Counted from the first letter of the stretch, positions 7,686 to 16,948 are shown. The stretch is DNA of 64,000 nucleotides from Paenibacillus sp. FSL A5-0031 (GCF_001956295.1 NZ_MRTD01000027.1:1-64000), one strand, 5' to 3'. The notes: generated by a model not told the origin, from the letters alone. Translations and numbers: made by a program.

Positions 7686-8724
7686 TTGCCAACTCTCCTG
7701 TCGTATGAATAAGACTAACGAGCTTCCGCTGCGCCTCGCCTGAATCGATCACCTTGGCAGCAATCTCTGCCCCCTCGCGAAGCGATTGTGCTTTCCCGCC
7801 TACATATATACATGCACCCGCGTTGGCAAGCACGATATCACGATAAGCCCCGCGCTGCTCGCCTGAGAAAATAGAACGAATAAGTGCTGCGTTAACTTCC
7901 GGCTCACCACCCATAACTTCCGCAATCGGCCAACGTGTTAGTCCAAGCTCCTCTGGCGTAACATCGTAGGTTTTCACAACACCGTTTAATAGCTCAGATA
8001 TTTGTGTAGGTGCAGAGATGCTAATTTCATCAAGTCCATCATGACTGCTTACAACCATGGCACGTTTCAGTCCAAGCTCACCGAGCACCTCGGCAACCGT
8101 AGAGGTGCGGCTCCGATCGTAGAATCCAAGAAGCTGTCTATCTGCTCCAGCTGGATTTGTGAGCGGTCCAAGCATGTTGAAGATTGTTCGAATACCAAGC
8201 TCACGCCGCGGAGCAGCAGCATGGCGAAGCGATGGATGATACAACTGAGCAAACATAAAGCAAATGCCGATATCCTCCAAGCATTGTGCAGCTTGTTCAG
8301 GAGTTATCGTAATTTGTACGCCAAGCGCCTCCAGCACATCAGCACTGCCCGTTTTCCCAGACATCGCGCGATTGCCATGCTTGGCAACTCGGATGCCTGC
8401 CGCCGCAGCAATAATGGAGGAAGCAGTTGAGATGTTGAATTTATGAATACCTGATCCTCCGGTGCCACATGTATCGAGCAAACCTTCTTGTTCGGTATGG
8501 AGATGGCTGGAATGCGCGCGCATTGCCTCAGCGAACCCGGTTATCTCCTCCTTCGTCTCGCCTTTCATCCGCAGCGCAGTTACGACGCCAGCTATTTGAA
8601 CAGCTGTTGCTTCGCCGTTCATGATGATGTTCATCACCATTTCTGCTTGCTGCCTCGTCAAACTTGAGCCGCCAATAAGCTGGTTCAGCGCTTGCTGCAT
8701 CGTTATCGCTTCGGTTGCCTGCAT
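7672..8724 (-). CDS. trpD: anthranilate phosphoribosyltransferase
   Basis: This 350-residue transferase adds phosphoribose from PRPP to anthranilate. DTCGTGGSG near residue 84 is the PRPP-binding loop, KHGNRAMS near 114 is the second signature, and GPLTNPA near 185 fits the family. The ATG overlaps the trpE stop by one base. An SD-like GGAGAGGGG lies rather far upstream, so initiation probably depends on ribosomes finishing trpE; Met-9 is an alternative start. Confidence 0.95.
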   Translation of the reverse strand: MQATEAITMQQALNQLIGGSSLTRQQAEMVMNIIMNGEATAVQIAGVVTALRMKGETKEEITGFAEAMRAHSSHLHTEQEGLLDTCGTGGSGIHKFNISTASSIIAAAAGIRVAKHGNRAMSGKTGSADVLEALGVQITITPEQAAQCLEDIGICFMFAQLYHPSLRHAAAPRRELGIRTIFNMLGPLTNPAGADRQLLGFYDRSRTSTVAEVLGELGLKRAMVVSSHDGLDEISISAPTQISELLNGVVKTYDVTPEELGLTRWPIAEVMGGEPEVNAALIRSIFSGEQRGAYRDIVLANAGACIYVGGKAQSLREGAEIAAKVIDSGEAQRKLVSLIHTTGELANVSG

Positions 8725-10295
8725 TATTGACCAATCCCCTCTCCGACCTTGACGTAATAATCCGAGTTAATGGAATTGAAGGAATCCGGTGCACTTTTTG
8801 GCTGTGCAAAAATCGCTTCAGCCGCACGAATGGCTTTAAGGCTGCCTTTCGCCTTGTTGACCGTCTCCAAATATTCGCTCTCCGGAACAGAATCCCAAAC
8901 GATTCCCGCTCCTGCTTGTACATAGGCTTTGCCGTTCTTGAAAATAATGGTGCGGATCGTAATACAAGTATCCATTGTACCGCCAAAGCCCAAGTATCCA
9001 ATTGCGCCTGCATATGCGCCGCGTGCTTCATTCTCCAGCTCCGCAATGATTTCCATTGCTCTTAGTTTAGGTGCGCCAGATACAGTGCCTGCCGGTAAAC
9101 AAGAGACAAATGCGTCAAAAAAGTCTTTATCCTTGTGCAGCTTGCCAGAAACGTTCGATACAATATGCATGACATGGGAGTAACGCTCAATTTCCATAAA
9201 CGAATCACATGTTACCGAACCAAACTCCGATACGCGTCCGATGTCATTGCGGCCAAGATCAACCAGCATCAAATGCTCAGCGCGCTCTTTCTCGTCCGCA
9301 AGCAGTTCTACCTCGTAAGCCTTATCCTCTTCCGGCGTCTTGCCGCGCGGCCTTGTTCCCGCTATCGGTCTTGTCTCCACACGGTCGCCCGTTACTTTCA
9401 CTAACGCTTCCGGCGAAGCGCCAACAATAACTTCCTCGCCCATCTTCAAATAATACATATATGGTGAAGGATTCATCATACGGAGCACGCGATATACATG
9501 CAATGGATCAACATCTGTATCAATGCTAAAGCGCTGTGACAATACGACCTGGAAAATGTCACCTGCGCGAATGTATTGCTTCGCCTTCTCAATGTTTCCG
9601 ATGAATTGCTCCTTCGTCACATTGGATTGTACGTCACCTAACTCGTAATCAACTTCAATTGAGCGTCCAGATGTTACTGGAATGGTCACCGGCTGCTGCA
9701 AACGTTCAATAGTTGCTTCAATTTTGGCAACTGCCGCTGCATAGCTCTTCGCGATTTCCGCATCCGTAGAGCATTCGGCGATATGAACATTTCCAACGAT
9801 TTGCAGCTGCTGCTTAAAGTGGTCAAACACAATGATTTGATCACAAAACATAAATTGCATGTCATTCATATTCAAATCGTCGATGCGGTGGGCAGGAAGC
9901 TTCTCATAATATTGCAGCAAGTCATAGCCGAAAAATCCGATTGCTCCGCCTGTAAAGGGAGGAAGCTCTGGCAGCGACGGGCTGCGGAAAGAACGCAAAT
10001 GAGCTTTTAGAAGCTCAATCGGCTTGTCATTAAGCACATGCTTCACGCCGTGATGCTCAAGCACCATCTCACCATTTTTACCGTAAAGCATCATGAACGG
10101 GTCCGTTCCTATAAACGAATAACGCGCCCATTTCGCTCCACCCTCGACACTCTCCAGCAGAAAAGCATGATCCTCTTTCGCAAAATGCTGGAATAGTCGA
10201 ATTGGTGTTTCAGTGTCCGCCATCATATAGCGAACGATTGGAATTAAATTGTACTGACTGGCAAGACGGGTGACGTGCTGCAGCTCATTTGACAT
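8724..10295 (-). CDS. trpE: anthranilate synthase component I
   Basis: The 523-residue chorismate-using subunit makes anthranilate with ammonia from a glutamine amidotransferase. LLES near residue 46 is the tryptophan feedback-binding motif. The C-terminal half carries the chorismate-binding motifs ETRPIAGTRPRG and DLGRNDIGRV. The ATG at 10295 has GGGAGG nine bases upstream; the nearby TTG at 10304 would place the SD too close. No trpG is in the operon, so the amidotransferase is presumably shared with folate synthesis elsewhere, as in B. subtilis. The leader carries TRAP attenuation signals. Confidence 0.96.
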   Translation of the reverse strand: MSNELQHVTRLASQYNLIPIVRYMMADTETPIRLFQHFAKEDHAFLLESVEGGAKWARYSFIGTDPFMMLYGKNGEMVLEHHGVKHVLNDKPIELLKAHLRSFRSPSLPELPPFTGGAIGFFGYDLLQYYEKLPAHRIDDLNMNDMQFMFCDQIIVFDHFKQQLQIVGNVHIAECSTDAEIAKSYAAAVAKIEATIERLQQPVTIPVTSGRSIEVDYELGDVQSNVTKEQFIGNIEKAKQYIRAGDIFQVVLSQRFSIDTDVDPLHVYRVLRMMNPSPYMYYLKMGEEVIVGASPEALVKVTGDRVETRPIAGTRPRGKTPEEDKAYEVELLADEKERAEHLMLVDLGRNDIGRVSEFGSVTCDSFMEIERYSHVMHIVSNVSGKLHKDKDFFDAFVSCLPAGTVSGAPKLRAMEIIAELENEARGAYAGAIGYLGFGGTMDTCITIRTIIFKNGKAYVQAGAGIVWDSVPESEYLETVNKAKGSLKAIRAAEAIFAQPKSAPDSFNSINSDYYVKVGEGIGQ

Positions 10296-10339
10296 TCCGA
10301 ACAACCTCCCTCAGTAGTGAAAATTCTATTATTAAAAAC

Positions 10340-10366
10340 AAAAAAAGCTCCTGCCAGAGCAGGAGC
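10340..10366 (-). terminator. trp leader attenuator terminator
   Basis: Eight-base-pair stem GCTCCTGC/GCAGGAGC with a four-base loop and seven T residues on the minus strand, 45 bases before the trpE start. Bases 10355-10366 can instead pair with part of the TRAP repeat region (10549-10566), giving a plausible antiterminator. Confidence 0.85.
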
Positions 10367-10505
10367 GTTGGTTTAGATGATGACGGAAGTGTGTAAGCGG
10401 AAAAGACGCATGTGTAGATACGTTGAAGCAGCACTTTTACAATCCTGTGTGCCATTGCACATAAGATCGTTCAGCTTTTTCTCAAACTCGCGTATCTCTC
10501 ATTGC

Positions 10506-10574
10506 CTAACTCTGCTTCTCTCAACTAATCTCGACTCATCTCTACTCAGCTCATAAAACTACTCTGCTACTCTC
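10506..10574 (-). promoter_or_regulatory. TRAP-binding site: run of (G/U)AG repeats in the trp leader RNA
   Basis: Read as RNA, nine triplets (GAG five times, UAG, GAG, AAG, GAG) follow each other at exact five-base spacing from 10552 down to 10510. They are preceded by GAG-AG-UAG-CA-GAG (10574-10562) and followed by UAG (10508-10506). This is the known target pattern of the ring-shaped MtrB/TRAP protein, which wraps about eleven such triplets when loaded with tryptophan. Binding would remove the antiterminator strand and favour the terminator at 10340-10366. Confidence 0.9.
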
Positions 10575-10587
10575 ACTTACGTAACTA

Positions 10588-10617
10588 AATATACAACAAC
10601 GTACAGCTATGCGTCAA
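10588..10617 (-). promoter_or_regulatory. sigma-A promoter of the trp operon
   Basis: Minus-strand TTGACG (10612-10617), 18-base spacer, TATATT (10588-10593). The predicted start near 10581 puts the TRAP repeats almost at the 5' end of a roughly 285-nt leader, as in the B. subtilis trp operon. Confidence 0.7.
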
Positions 10618-10654
10618 CAAAGGGATTTGTTCTTTATGAGCTAAAGTCACAGCT

Positions 10655-11023
10655 TTATGCTTTAGATAAGTCCGGACGAAGCGCCTGCGCGCCGTTTAAA
10701 TAAACGTGACGAATCTCCGCTTGCGTCTTGTCCGTGTTGATAAGAACCATTAATCTAATACAGCGCTCAAGACTGCCTTTAACCGGAACTTCAAGCGCGC
10801 ACATAAGCGGAACAAGCTCCCAGCCCTTCATTTGGCGAATAGCTCTAGCAGGGAATGTCTCGTCCAGATCGCTGGTAACCGTCACGAACACGCTGCAAAT
10901 ATCGTCAGGTACGATCTCATTATCGGCCACGATTCCATTCAACATTTCAATCGTTGCATTCAAAATGGGCTGTTCTTCATTAGCATCTACAGTAATAGCA
11001 CCACGAATTCCTCTAACACTCAT
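10655..11023 (-). CDS. aroH: chorismate mutase, AroH class
   Basis: The 122-residue monofunctional mutase rearranges chorismate to prephenate for Tyr and Phe. The trimeric AroH fold is recognisable from VRGIRGAITVD at the N terminus, TVTSDLDETFPA near residue 48 and the conserved VYLNGA near the C terminus. Its start overlaps the aroB stop by one base (TAATG). It ends 38 bases before the trp promoter, so readthrough from the aroC promoter can also enter trp. Confidence 0.95.
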   Translation of the reverse strand: MSVRGIRGAITVDANEEQPILNATIEMLNGIVADNEIVPDDICSVFVTVTSDLDETFPARAIRQMKGWELVPLMCALEVPVKGSLERCIRLMVLINTDKTQAEIRHVYLNGAQALRPDLSKA

Positions 11024-12123
11024 TATTGTTGCACCTCCTGCTTTAATTGCTCTACGATCTCACGTACCCATTGGATGCGGACATCGGATTTTATTTCAAC
11101 TGAACCTATTGCAGTTGGCACAACAAAAACCATCGTACCCTCAGCAAATTTCTTGTCATGCATCATTGCTTCCATAATCTTATCTACGTCCAAATGCTCA
11201 GGGAGCCGCACTGGCAGTCCTGCTTTCGCAAGAACGCGCTTCGTTATGGTATATACCTCTTCTGGAGCACCATATCGCATACCCAGCTTAGCAGAGCCTA
11301 CCATCCCGATGGAAATGGCTTCCCCATGGAGCAGCTCCCCATATCCAGCTACCGCTTCTAGGGCATGACCAATCGTATGACCCAGATTCAAGATCGCTCT
11401 CAAATCGTTTTCACGCTCATCCTTCGATACGACTGCCGCCTTCACGCTGCAGCCTTTATACAAAGCATAACCAAGTGCTTCCGCATCAAGAGTGCGCAAT
11501 TTCTCCGCATTCTCTTCACACCATGCGACAAACGATTCATCCCAAATTAGTCCATGCTTGATCACTTCCGACAAACCAGCGCTTACTTCTCTTGGGGGAA
11601 GGGTTTGCAGCGTGTTCAAATCATACAGGACAAGCTCAGGCTGATGAAAAGCACCGATAATATTTTTGGCAAGCGGATGATTGACGGCGACTTTGCCGCC
11701 TACACTGCTGTCATGCGCCAATATTGTCGTTGGAACCTGTACGAATTTGATGCCTCTCATGTATGAAGCGGCAACAAATCCTGCAAGATCTCCAACAACA
11801 CCACCGCCAAGTGCAACGATAGCAGATTTGCGGTCGAGACCTTCCTCCAAAGCTTTAGCGACAAGCGTTTCGAGCATTGCTAGCGACTTTGAGCTTTCTC
11901 CAGCTGGAACAACGACGCTTGCCGTTTTAAAACCTGCGCCAGCAAGCTCAGACTCAAGCGTTTGCAAATGAATGTCTGCAATATTCGAGTCAGTAATGAT
12001 GAGCAGCGGCGATTTTTGGCTAATGCCATGCTTAATAAAATAAGAGGATGCCTCCTTCAAGAGGCCTTCCCCGATATAGATAGGATAAGAGCGATCACCA
12101 AGTTCAACTGTAAGCTCGCGCAT
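11023..12123 (-). CDS. aroB: 3-dehydroquinate synthase
   Basis: The 366-residue NAD+ and metal-dependent enzyme converts DAHP to 3-dehydroquinate, the second shikimate step. GGGVVGDLAGFVA near residue 106 binds the dinucleotide and HDSSVGGK near 143 binds substrate; later metal-binding histidines occur in NLGHTIGHALE. It lies two bases after aroC and overlaps aroH, so the three are one translational unit. Confidence 0.96.
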   Translation of the reverse strand: MRELTVELGDRSYPIYIGEGLLKEASSYFIKHGISQKSPLLIITDSNIADIHLQTLESELAGAGFKTASVVVPAGESSKSLAMLETLVAKALEEGLDRKSAIVALGGGVVGDLAGFVAASYMRGIKFVQVPTTILAHDSSVGGKVAVNHPLAKNIIGAFHQPELVLYDLNTLQTLPPREVSAGLSEVIKHGLIWDESFVAWCEENAEKLRTLDAEALGYALYKGCSVKAAVVSKDERENDLRAILNLGHTIGHALEAVAGYGELLHGEAISIGMVGSAKLGMRYGAPEEVYTITKRVLAKAGLPVRLPEHLDVDKIMEAMMHDKKFAEGTMVFVVPTAIGSVEIKSDVRIQWVREIVEQLKQEVQQ

Positions 12124-12125
12124 TT

Positions 12126-13295
12126 TTAATACCGCCCTAGCTGTTCAAGATAATTGTTCAAGTTGGTGCGAATTTCCTCAATGGAATCGCCGCCGAATTT
12201 TTCAAGGAATGCTTTGGCAACTTCCCATGCAACGACATGCTCCATCACGACGCTTGCCGCTGGCACAGCACAGCTGTCCGAGCGCTCTACTTGAGCCGTA
12301 AACGGTTCTTTAGTATCAATATCCACACTGCGAAGCGGCTTGTAAAGCGTCGGAATCGGTTTCATTACACCTCTTACGACGATTTGCTCCCCGTTCGTCA
12401 TGCCGCCCTCGAAGCCGCCGAGTCGATTCGTTGCACGATGATAGCCGCGCTCTGCATCATACATAATCTCATCGTGCACTTGCGAGCCGCGAAGCTTGGC
12501 TGCTTCGAAGCCAATTCCAATCTCACAGCCTTTAAATGCATTGATCGATACGACCGCTTGCGCGATACGTCCATCGAGCTTGCGATCCCACTGTACGTGG
12601 CTTCCTAGACCAATTGGCACGCCTTCGATAATACATTCCACGATTCCGCCAATCGAATCGCCTTCTGCTTTAATTTGATCGATATAATCAGTCATCTTTT
12701 GTTCGGTTTCTTTGTCAACGACACGAACCGAGGACTCCTCCGTCAAACGGATCAACTCATCCACGGAAAGCTGATTAGCTGGTGCTTCGATTTCACCGAT
12801 GCGAATAACTTGTCCAGCAACTTTAATTCCGAATTCCGCGAGAAATTGACGAGCTACCGCCCCTACAGCTACACGCGCAGCAGTTTCACGGGCACTAGAG
12901 CGCTCAAGCACATTGCGTAAATCCTTCAAATCATATTTAAGTCCGCCATTCAAATCCGCATGACCAGGACGCGGACGATGAACGCGGCGCTTCTCTTCAT
13001 CGCTGCCTTCAATCGGTTCAATATTCATAACGGAAGTCCAGTGCTTCCAATCGTTGTTTGCAACGATCAGCGCTACAGGAGCACCAGTCGTTTTGCCGTG
13101 GCGTACGCCCCCAACGATGTTTGCTGTATCCTTCTCGATTTGCATCCGGCGTCCACGACCATGACCCTTCTGACGACGGTGCAGCTGGAAATTCAGTTCC
13201 TCAAAATCAATTTTCAAATTGCTTGGCAATCCTTCAATAATAGCGGTTAATTGGGGACCGTGTGTTTCCCCTGCGGTTAAATATCTTAAAGTCAA
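12126..13295 (-). CDS. aroC: chorismate synthase
   Basis: The 389-residue FMN-dependent enzyme makes chorismate from EPSP; it is called aroF in B. subtilis. The signature GETHGP near residue 8 and the RRQKGHGRGRRM basic stretch near 41 mark the active site. The start is TTG at 13295, with AGGAGG eight bases upstream. It is the first gene of the aroC-aroB-aroH-trp supraoperon, and a good promoter lies about 160 bases upstream. Confidence 0.96.
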   Translation of the reverse strand: MTLRYLTAGETHGPQLTAIIEGLPSNLKIDFEELNFQLHRRQKGHGRGRRMQIEKDTANIVGGVRHGKTTGAPVALIVANNDWKHWTSVMNIEPIEGSDEEKRRVHRPRPGHADLNGGLKYDLKDLRNVLERSSARETAARVAVGAVARQFLAEFGIKVAGQVIRIGEIEAPANQLSVDELIRLTEESSVRVVDKETEQKMTDYIDQIKAEGDSIGGIVECIIEGVPIGLGSHVQWDRKLDGRIAQAVVSINAFKGCEIGIGFEAAKLRGSQVHDEIMYDAERGYHRATNRLGGFEGGMTNGEQIVVRGVMKPIPTLYKPLRSVDIDTKEPFTAQVERSDSCAVPAASVVMEHVVAWEVAKAFLEKFGGDSIEEIRTNLNNYLEQLGRY

Positions 13296-13463
13296 CTAAA
13301 GCTCCTCCTCAAGTGTAAACGACTAACACAGTCCATTGACGGCACAAGCTCGTTTCGCGATGAAATTTAAACCATTTTATAAATGCATCACTTATAAAAT
13401 TATAAATTTTCAAAACAGCTTTCAAGCGCCTGCTATGCTTTACAGCACTAAACATCTTTGCTC

Positions 13464-13492
13464 ATTATAGTACACAGTTACAGGTTTGACAA
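13464..13492 (-). promoter_or_regulatory. sigma-A promoter of the aroC supraoperon
   Basis: Minus-strand TTGTCA (13487-13492), 17-base spacer, TATAAT (13464-13469). The implied leader is about 160 nt and shows no riboswitch or T-box motif. Confidence 0.75.
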
Positions 13493-13527
13493 GAATTTGG
13501 ACACCTTGAAAGCCGCTGTAACCGTAT

Positions 13528-13577
13528 AAAAAAAGGGCTGGTGGAACTGTCATCTAAAATGACAAATCCGCCAGCCC
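13528..13577 (-). terminator. intrinsic terminator downstream of the cheR/small-gene unit
   Basis: GGGCTGG(c/t)GGA arms (13535-13545 and 13567-13577) enclose a second AT-rich stem (TGTCAT/ATGACA), and seven T residues follow on the minus strand. It separates cheR from the aroC promoter. Confidence 0.85.
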
Positions 13578-13590
13578 GGGCAGCGTGCAG

Positions 13591-13761
13591 TTAATTTGCT
13601 GTTAACCGATCTTTTCTAAGTATCGCCGTGCCTTCACTCGTCAGCAATGGATCATCAACAAGTCTTGTCATTTGTCCACTGTCCACTCCGATAATTTGCG
13701 CACATTCCTGAATAGAAATAAAACCACGCCTATAGGCAGCTATAACCTTACGTTTATCCAT
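13591..13761 (-). CDS. small HTH-like protein of unknown function
   Basis: This is a 56-residue basic protein. Its middle (about residues 12-38, FISIQECAQIIGVDSGQMTRLV) reads like a helix-turn-helix of the winged or MerR/DeoR kind. The upstream GGAGG directly abuts an in-frame ATG at 13773, too close for initiation, so the ATG at 13761 (12-base spacing) is preferred. It sits after cheR and just before a strong terminator. I do not recognise the family. Confidence 0.5.
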   Translation of the reverse strand: MDKRKVIAAYRRGFISIQECAQIIGVDSGQMTRLVDDPLLTSEGTAILRKDRLTAN

Positions 13762-13834
13762 CGGTTGCTTCATCCTCCAAGTTTATTACATACTAACTAG
13801 TATAGGAGAAGATGGAAAACGGTATACATGCCGC

Positions 13835-14614
13835 TTATACCCGGCGATAAAAGAATGTATCAGCGGTCTCAAATCCGTATTGAGCAGGGGAAAAAATTTG
13901 TTCCGTACTGCCTACAAACAGCAGTCCACCCGGTTTAAGTGCATTAGAAAATTTATGATACAATAAGTGCTTTGCTTCTTCTGTAAAATAAATCATTACG
14001 TTTCGGCAAACAATTAAATCAAATGATCCATCAAACGTATCATGCAGCAAATTTTGCTGCTTGAATTGAATAAATTGCTTCAGGGAGTCTGAAATCAAAT
14101 ACGCTCCCTCTGCCTGCTTAAAATATTTTTGCCGGCAAACCTGCGGAACATCGCGCAGCGATCGCTCTAAATAACTGCCTTCCATTGCCTTTTGCAGCAC
14201 ATTTGAATCGAGATCAGTTGCAAGAAGCGAGGATCGCTGCAAGGCACCGAGCTCCGATAAAATCATAGCGAGCGTGTAAGGCTCCTCGCCTGTTGAGCAT
14301 GCCGCACTCCAAACCTTTAGACGATTAGAAGCAGCAAGCATCTCGGGAAAAAAGCGCTTTTGCAAAACTTCCCAGCGGGAAGGATTTCTCCAAAACTCAG
14401 AAACATTAATTGTCATACGGTCCAAAAACTCATTTAGCATCGTCCGATTTTGCTCAATCGCCTTCCAATACTCATCGAACGTTTGATAGCCGTGCTTCAT
14501 TCGTAATGTAGTCAGCCTGCGTTTCATTTGAGCTTCTTTGTACTGCGACAAATCAATGTCGGTCTTTTGCTTTATTCGAGCAATAAACTGTGCAAAATCA
14601 CGATCTTCAAGCAT
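13835..14614 (-). CDS. cheR: chemotaxis protein methyltransferase
   Basis: CheR transfers methyl groups from SAM to glutamates of chemoreceptors for adaptation. The N-terminal helical domain has YKEAQMKRRL and MTINVSEFWRNP. The SAM-binding domain has WSAACSTGEEPYTLAM near residue 100 and DLIVCRNVMIYFT near 200; the C terminus VGSTEQIF is typical. The start at 14614 (259 aa) has GGAGG five bases upstream; a GTG at 14653 would add 13 residues. Placement between ndk and the aro genes matches B. subtilis. Confidence 0.93.
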   Translation of the reverse strand: MLEDRDFAQFIARIKQKTDIDLSQYKEAQMKRRLTTLRMKHGYQTFDEYWKAIEQNRTMLNEFLDRMTINVSEFWRNPSRWEVLQKRFFPEMLAASNRLKVWSAACSTGEEPYTLAMILSELGALQRSSLLATDLDSNVLQKAMEGSYLERSLRDVPQVCRQKYFKQAEGAYLISDSLKQFIQFKQQNLLHDTFDGSFDLIVCRNVMIYFTEEAKHLLYHKFSNALKPGGLLFVGSTEQIFSPAQYGFETADTFFYRRV

Positions 14615-14643
14615 AGGCTCCTCCATCGCTTGTGGGCGAAATA

Positions 14644-15087
14644 TTAAATCCACCGTTGAATTGTATGCTCGTATTGCACCAGCTCCGCTGGCGTGAAATA
14701 AATGCCGATCTCTTTTTCGGCATTAGCTGCCGAATCCGAGCCATGAATAAGATTGAAATTCGTATGTACAGCAAAATCAGAACGAATAGTGCCGGGATGA
14801 GCATCTAGTGCATCCGTTTTGCCAATAAGGGCACGCGTCAATGCAATGACATTGTCACCTTGCCATACCATCGCAAATACAGGACCTGACGTTATGAATT
14901 CAAGCAATGGCTCATAAAAAACTTTGCCTTTATGCTCCTCATAGTGGCGCTCAGCAAGCTCATGGCTCAAAACCATAAACTTGGCTGCTGCAAGCTGCAA
15001 TCCCTTTTTTTCAAATCTCGAAACGATTTCGCCAATTAATCCGCGCTGAACGCCATCAGGTTTAATCATCAGAAAAGTTCTTTCCAT
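14644..15087 (-). CDS. ndk: nucleoside diphosphate kinase
   Basis: The 147-residue enzyme transfers gamma-phosphate between nucleoside di- and triphosphates. KPDGVQRG near residue 9 binds nucleotide, and the catalytic histidine lies in LIHGSDS near residue 113. The start at 15087 has AAAGGA upstream; the reading frame extends further without support. It follows hepT by 29 bases. Confidence 0.96.
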   Translation of the reverse strand: MERTFLMIKPDGVQRGLIGEIVSRFEKKGLQLAAAKFMVLSHELAERHYEEHKGKVFYEPLLEFITSGPVFAMVWQGDNVIALTRALIGKTDALDAHPGTIRSDFAVHTNFNLIHGSDSAANAEKEIGIYFTPAELVQYEHTIQRWI

Positions 15088-15116
15088 CCCCAACCATTCC
15101 TTTCTATTTTGCACGA

Positions 15117-16091
15117 TTAATAATTACGTTTACCAAACAAAATCGCAATATCACTCAAGTTCTTCTTCGCTGTGACGTTCGGCAATCCCTCTAATGCTTT
15201 GAGAGCTTTTTTAATATAACGGTTTGCAAGCTGGTCTGCTTGATCACCGCCATCGCTCTTGCGTATCATTTCGATGGCTCGTCCAGCATCTCGTTTCCCG
15301 CCTTGCTCCCTGATCAAAGCAATTTCCTTTAACAAAGGGTCGCGGGTTTTGGGGTCCTGCAACGCAAGTAGAACCGGCAACGTAATATTTCCTTGACGCA
15401 TATCTGAGCCTGAAGGTTTGCCGATCTGTTTCTCTGTTCCATATAGATCAAGCAAATCATCACGGATCTGGAATGCCATACCCACATTATAACCATAGCG
15501 ATATAAGCTATTTGCTGTTTTTCGGTCCGTTCCCGCGGCAACAGCGCCAAGCTGACAGCTAATAGCAATTAATAAAGCTGTTTTGCGTCTAATCCGAAGC
15601 AAATAATGCCGTACCGATTGTTCTGTGTTGAAGAAATCACGAATTTGTTCCATTTCTCCGATACACATTTGAACAAGGGCATGCGACAAAATTTGATGTA
15701 TCTGCGGATTTGGAAGCTGAGCAGCGATTGACAATGCTTTGCCATGAATGAAGTCGCCCGTATACATCGCTATTCGATTGTCCCACTTGGACTTTACAGT
15801 GAGCTGTCCACGACGTGTTTCCGCGTCGTCAATAACGTCATCATGTACAAGTGAAGCCATATGAATAAGCTCGAGAGGGACGGCGACGCGCTTCATTACT
15901 TCAAGCTGATAATCGCCAAACTTGCCAGCCAGCAGGACAAACACCGGTCTAATCCGTTTACCCCCAGCTCTAAGCAAGTGCAAAGAAGCTTCGCCAAGCA
16001 GCACATGATCATCCGAAATGCTGCGCTCAAGCTCCTGCTCGATCTGATTTAGGTCGCCTTTCATCTTTGCATACAAATCTAGTAGTTTCAT
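15117..16091 (-). CDS. hepT: heptaprenyl diphosphate synthase component II
   Basis: This 324-residue trans-prenyltransferase is the catalytic subunit that elongates farnesyl diphosphate for the menaquinone side chain. The two Asp-rich motifs are visible: HDDVIDDAETRRG near residue 84 and IRDDLLDLYG near residue 211. It pairs with the HepS-like subunit at 19177-20037; menaquinone genes lie between them. AGGTGA precedes the ATG. Confidence 0.93.
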   Translation of the reverse strand: MKLLDLYAKMKGDLNQIEQELERSISDDHVLLGEASLHLLRAGGKRIRPVFVLLAGKFGDYQLEVMKRVAVPLELIHMASLVHDDVIDDAETRRGQLTVKSKWDNRIAMYTGDFIHGKALSIAAQLPNPQIHQILSHALVQMCIGEMEQIRDFFNTEQSVRHYLLRIRRKTALLIAISCQLGAVAAGTDRKTANSLYRYGYNVGMAFQIRDDLLDLYGTEKQIGKPSGSDMRQGNITLPVLLALQDPKTRDPLLKEIALIREQGGKRDAGRAIEMIRKSDGGDQADQLANRYIKKALKALEGLPNVTAKKNLSDIAILFGKRNY

Positions 16092-16099
16092 TCTTTCAC

Positions 16100-16948
16100 C
16101 TATTGGGCAGATTGGTCTTCAAAAAAAGTAAGCTCCACGTCATTCGCTAGCAACCCTAGCTGCTTAGAATAATTGAAATATAATTTAAGTCCTTCTTGCA
16201 GCTTGCTCCCAAAATCATATTGAAGCGAATGAAAGTACATCTCCCAGTAAGTTGATTCTCCTCCAAGCTGCATACAGGCCTGTTCAATTAGTGGACCAAG
16301 ATGGCTCTTATTATACTGTTTGCTCGCATTTAACGCTTTATATACAGCACGAACGGCTTCTGGGTCTGCAAGAGCTGCTTCTTTACGTACAGCAACAACA
16401 GCGTAAGTCATGCCAAGTCCCGTCCACTCATTCCATAATTGTCCTAAATCAATGACATGAAGGCCGTGGTTTTGCCAAGAAGCATGAATGGCGGGATCGC
16501 CAATGATGAGTGCAGCATCGGCAGTCTCCAGCATACTTTCCAGATTTGGAGCTGCAGTGACATACTCTGGGTTGCATTCAAAGTGCAATGTCATCAAAAT
16601 TTTCAACAGATTAACTGAAGTTGCTGATGTTGTCGTTACTGAAATTCGCTCAGGACGTTTACGGCTGATCGGCTCTTTCAGAAATAAAAAGATCGAGTTG
16701 ACCTTCCCTACCGAACCTACGGACAATTCTGGCAGCAGCACATAATCTTCCGCATTTAATCCGTAGGCAAATGATGATATAGCCGAAATATCCAATTCAC
16801 CAGCTTGCAGAAGCCTATTTAATTCAGAAGGTACACGTTTAATGACCTCAAAGCTATCCCCATCCATTCGCTCCTCGAGCTGATGGAAAAGAGGCCATGC
16901 ATTCGCGTAATCAATTCTTCCGATGGTGATCGGGCGATTCATGCCCAT
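16100..16948 (-). CDS. mqnA: chorismate dehydratase (futalosine pathway)
   Basis: MqnA removes water from chorismate to give 3-[(1-carboxyvinyl)oxy]benzoate, the entry to the futalosine route to menaquinone. The periplasmic-binding-protein-like fold is suggested by IGRIDYANAWP at the N terminus, DISAISSFAYG near residue 48, and GDPAIHASW near 145. The start at 16948 (282 aa) is nine bases after GGGGAG; ATGs at 16957 and 16942 are alternatives. It overlaps the ubiX-like gene by 38 bases. It links chorismate from the aro operon to quinone synthesis. Confidence 0.85.
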   Translation of the reverse strand: MGMNRPITIGRIDYANAWPLFHQLEERMDGDSFEVIKRVPSELNRLLQAGELDISAISSFAYGLNAEDYVLLPELSVGSVGKVNSIFLFLKEPISRKRPERISVTTTSATSVNLLKILMTLHFECNPEYVTAAPNLESMLETADAALIIGDPAIHASWQNHGLHVIDLGQLWNEWTGLGMTYAVVAVRKEAALADPEAVRAVYKALNASKQYNKSHLGPLIEQACMQLGGESTYWEMYFHSLQYDFGSKLQEGLKLYFNYSKQLGLLANDVELTFFEDQSAQ

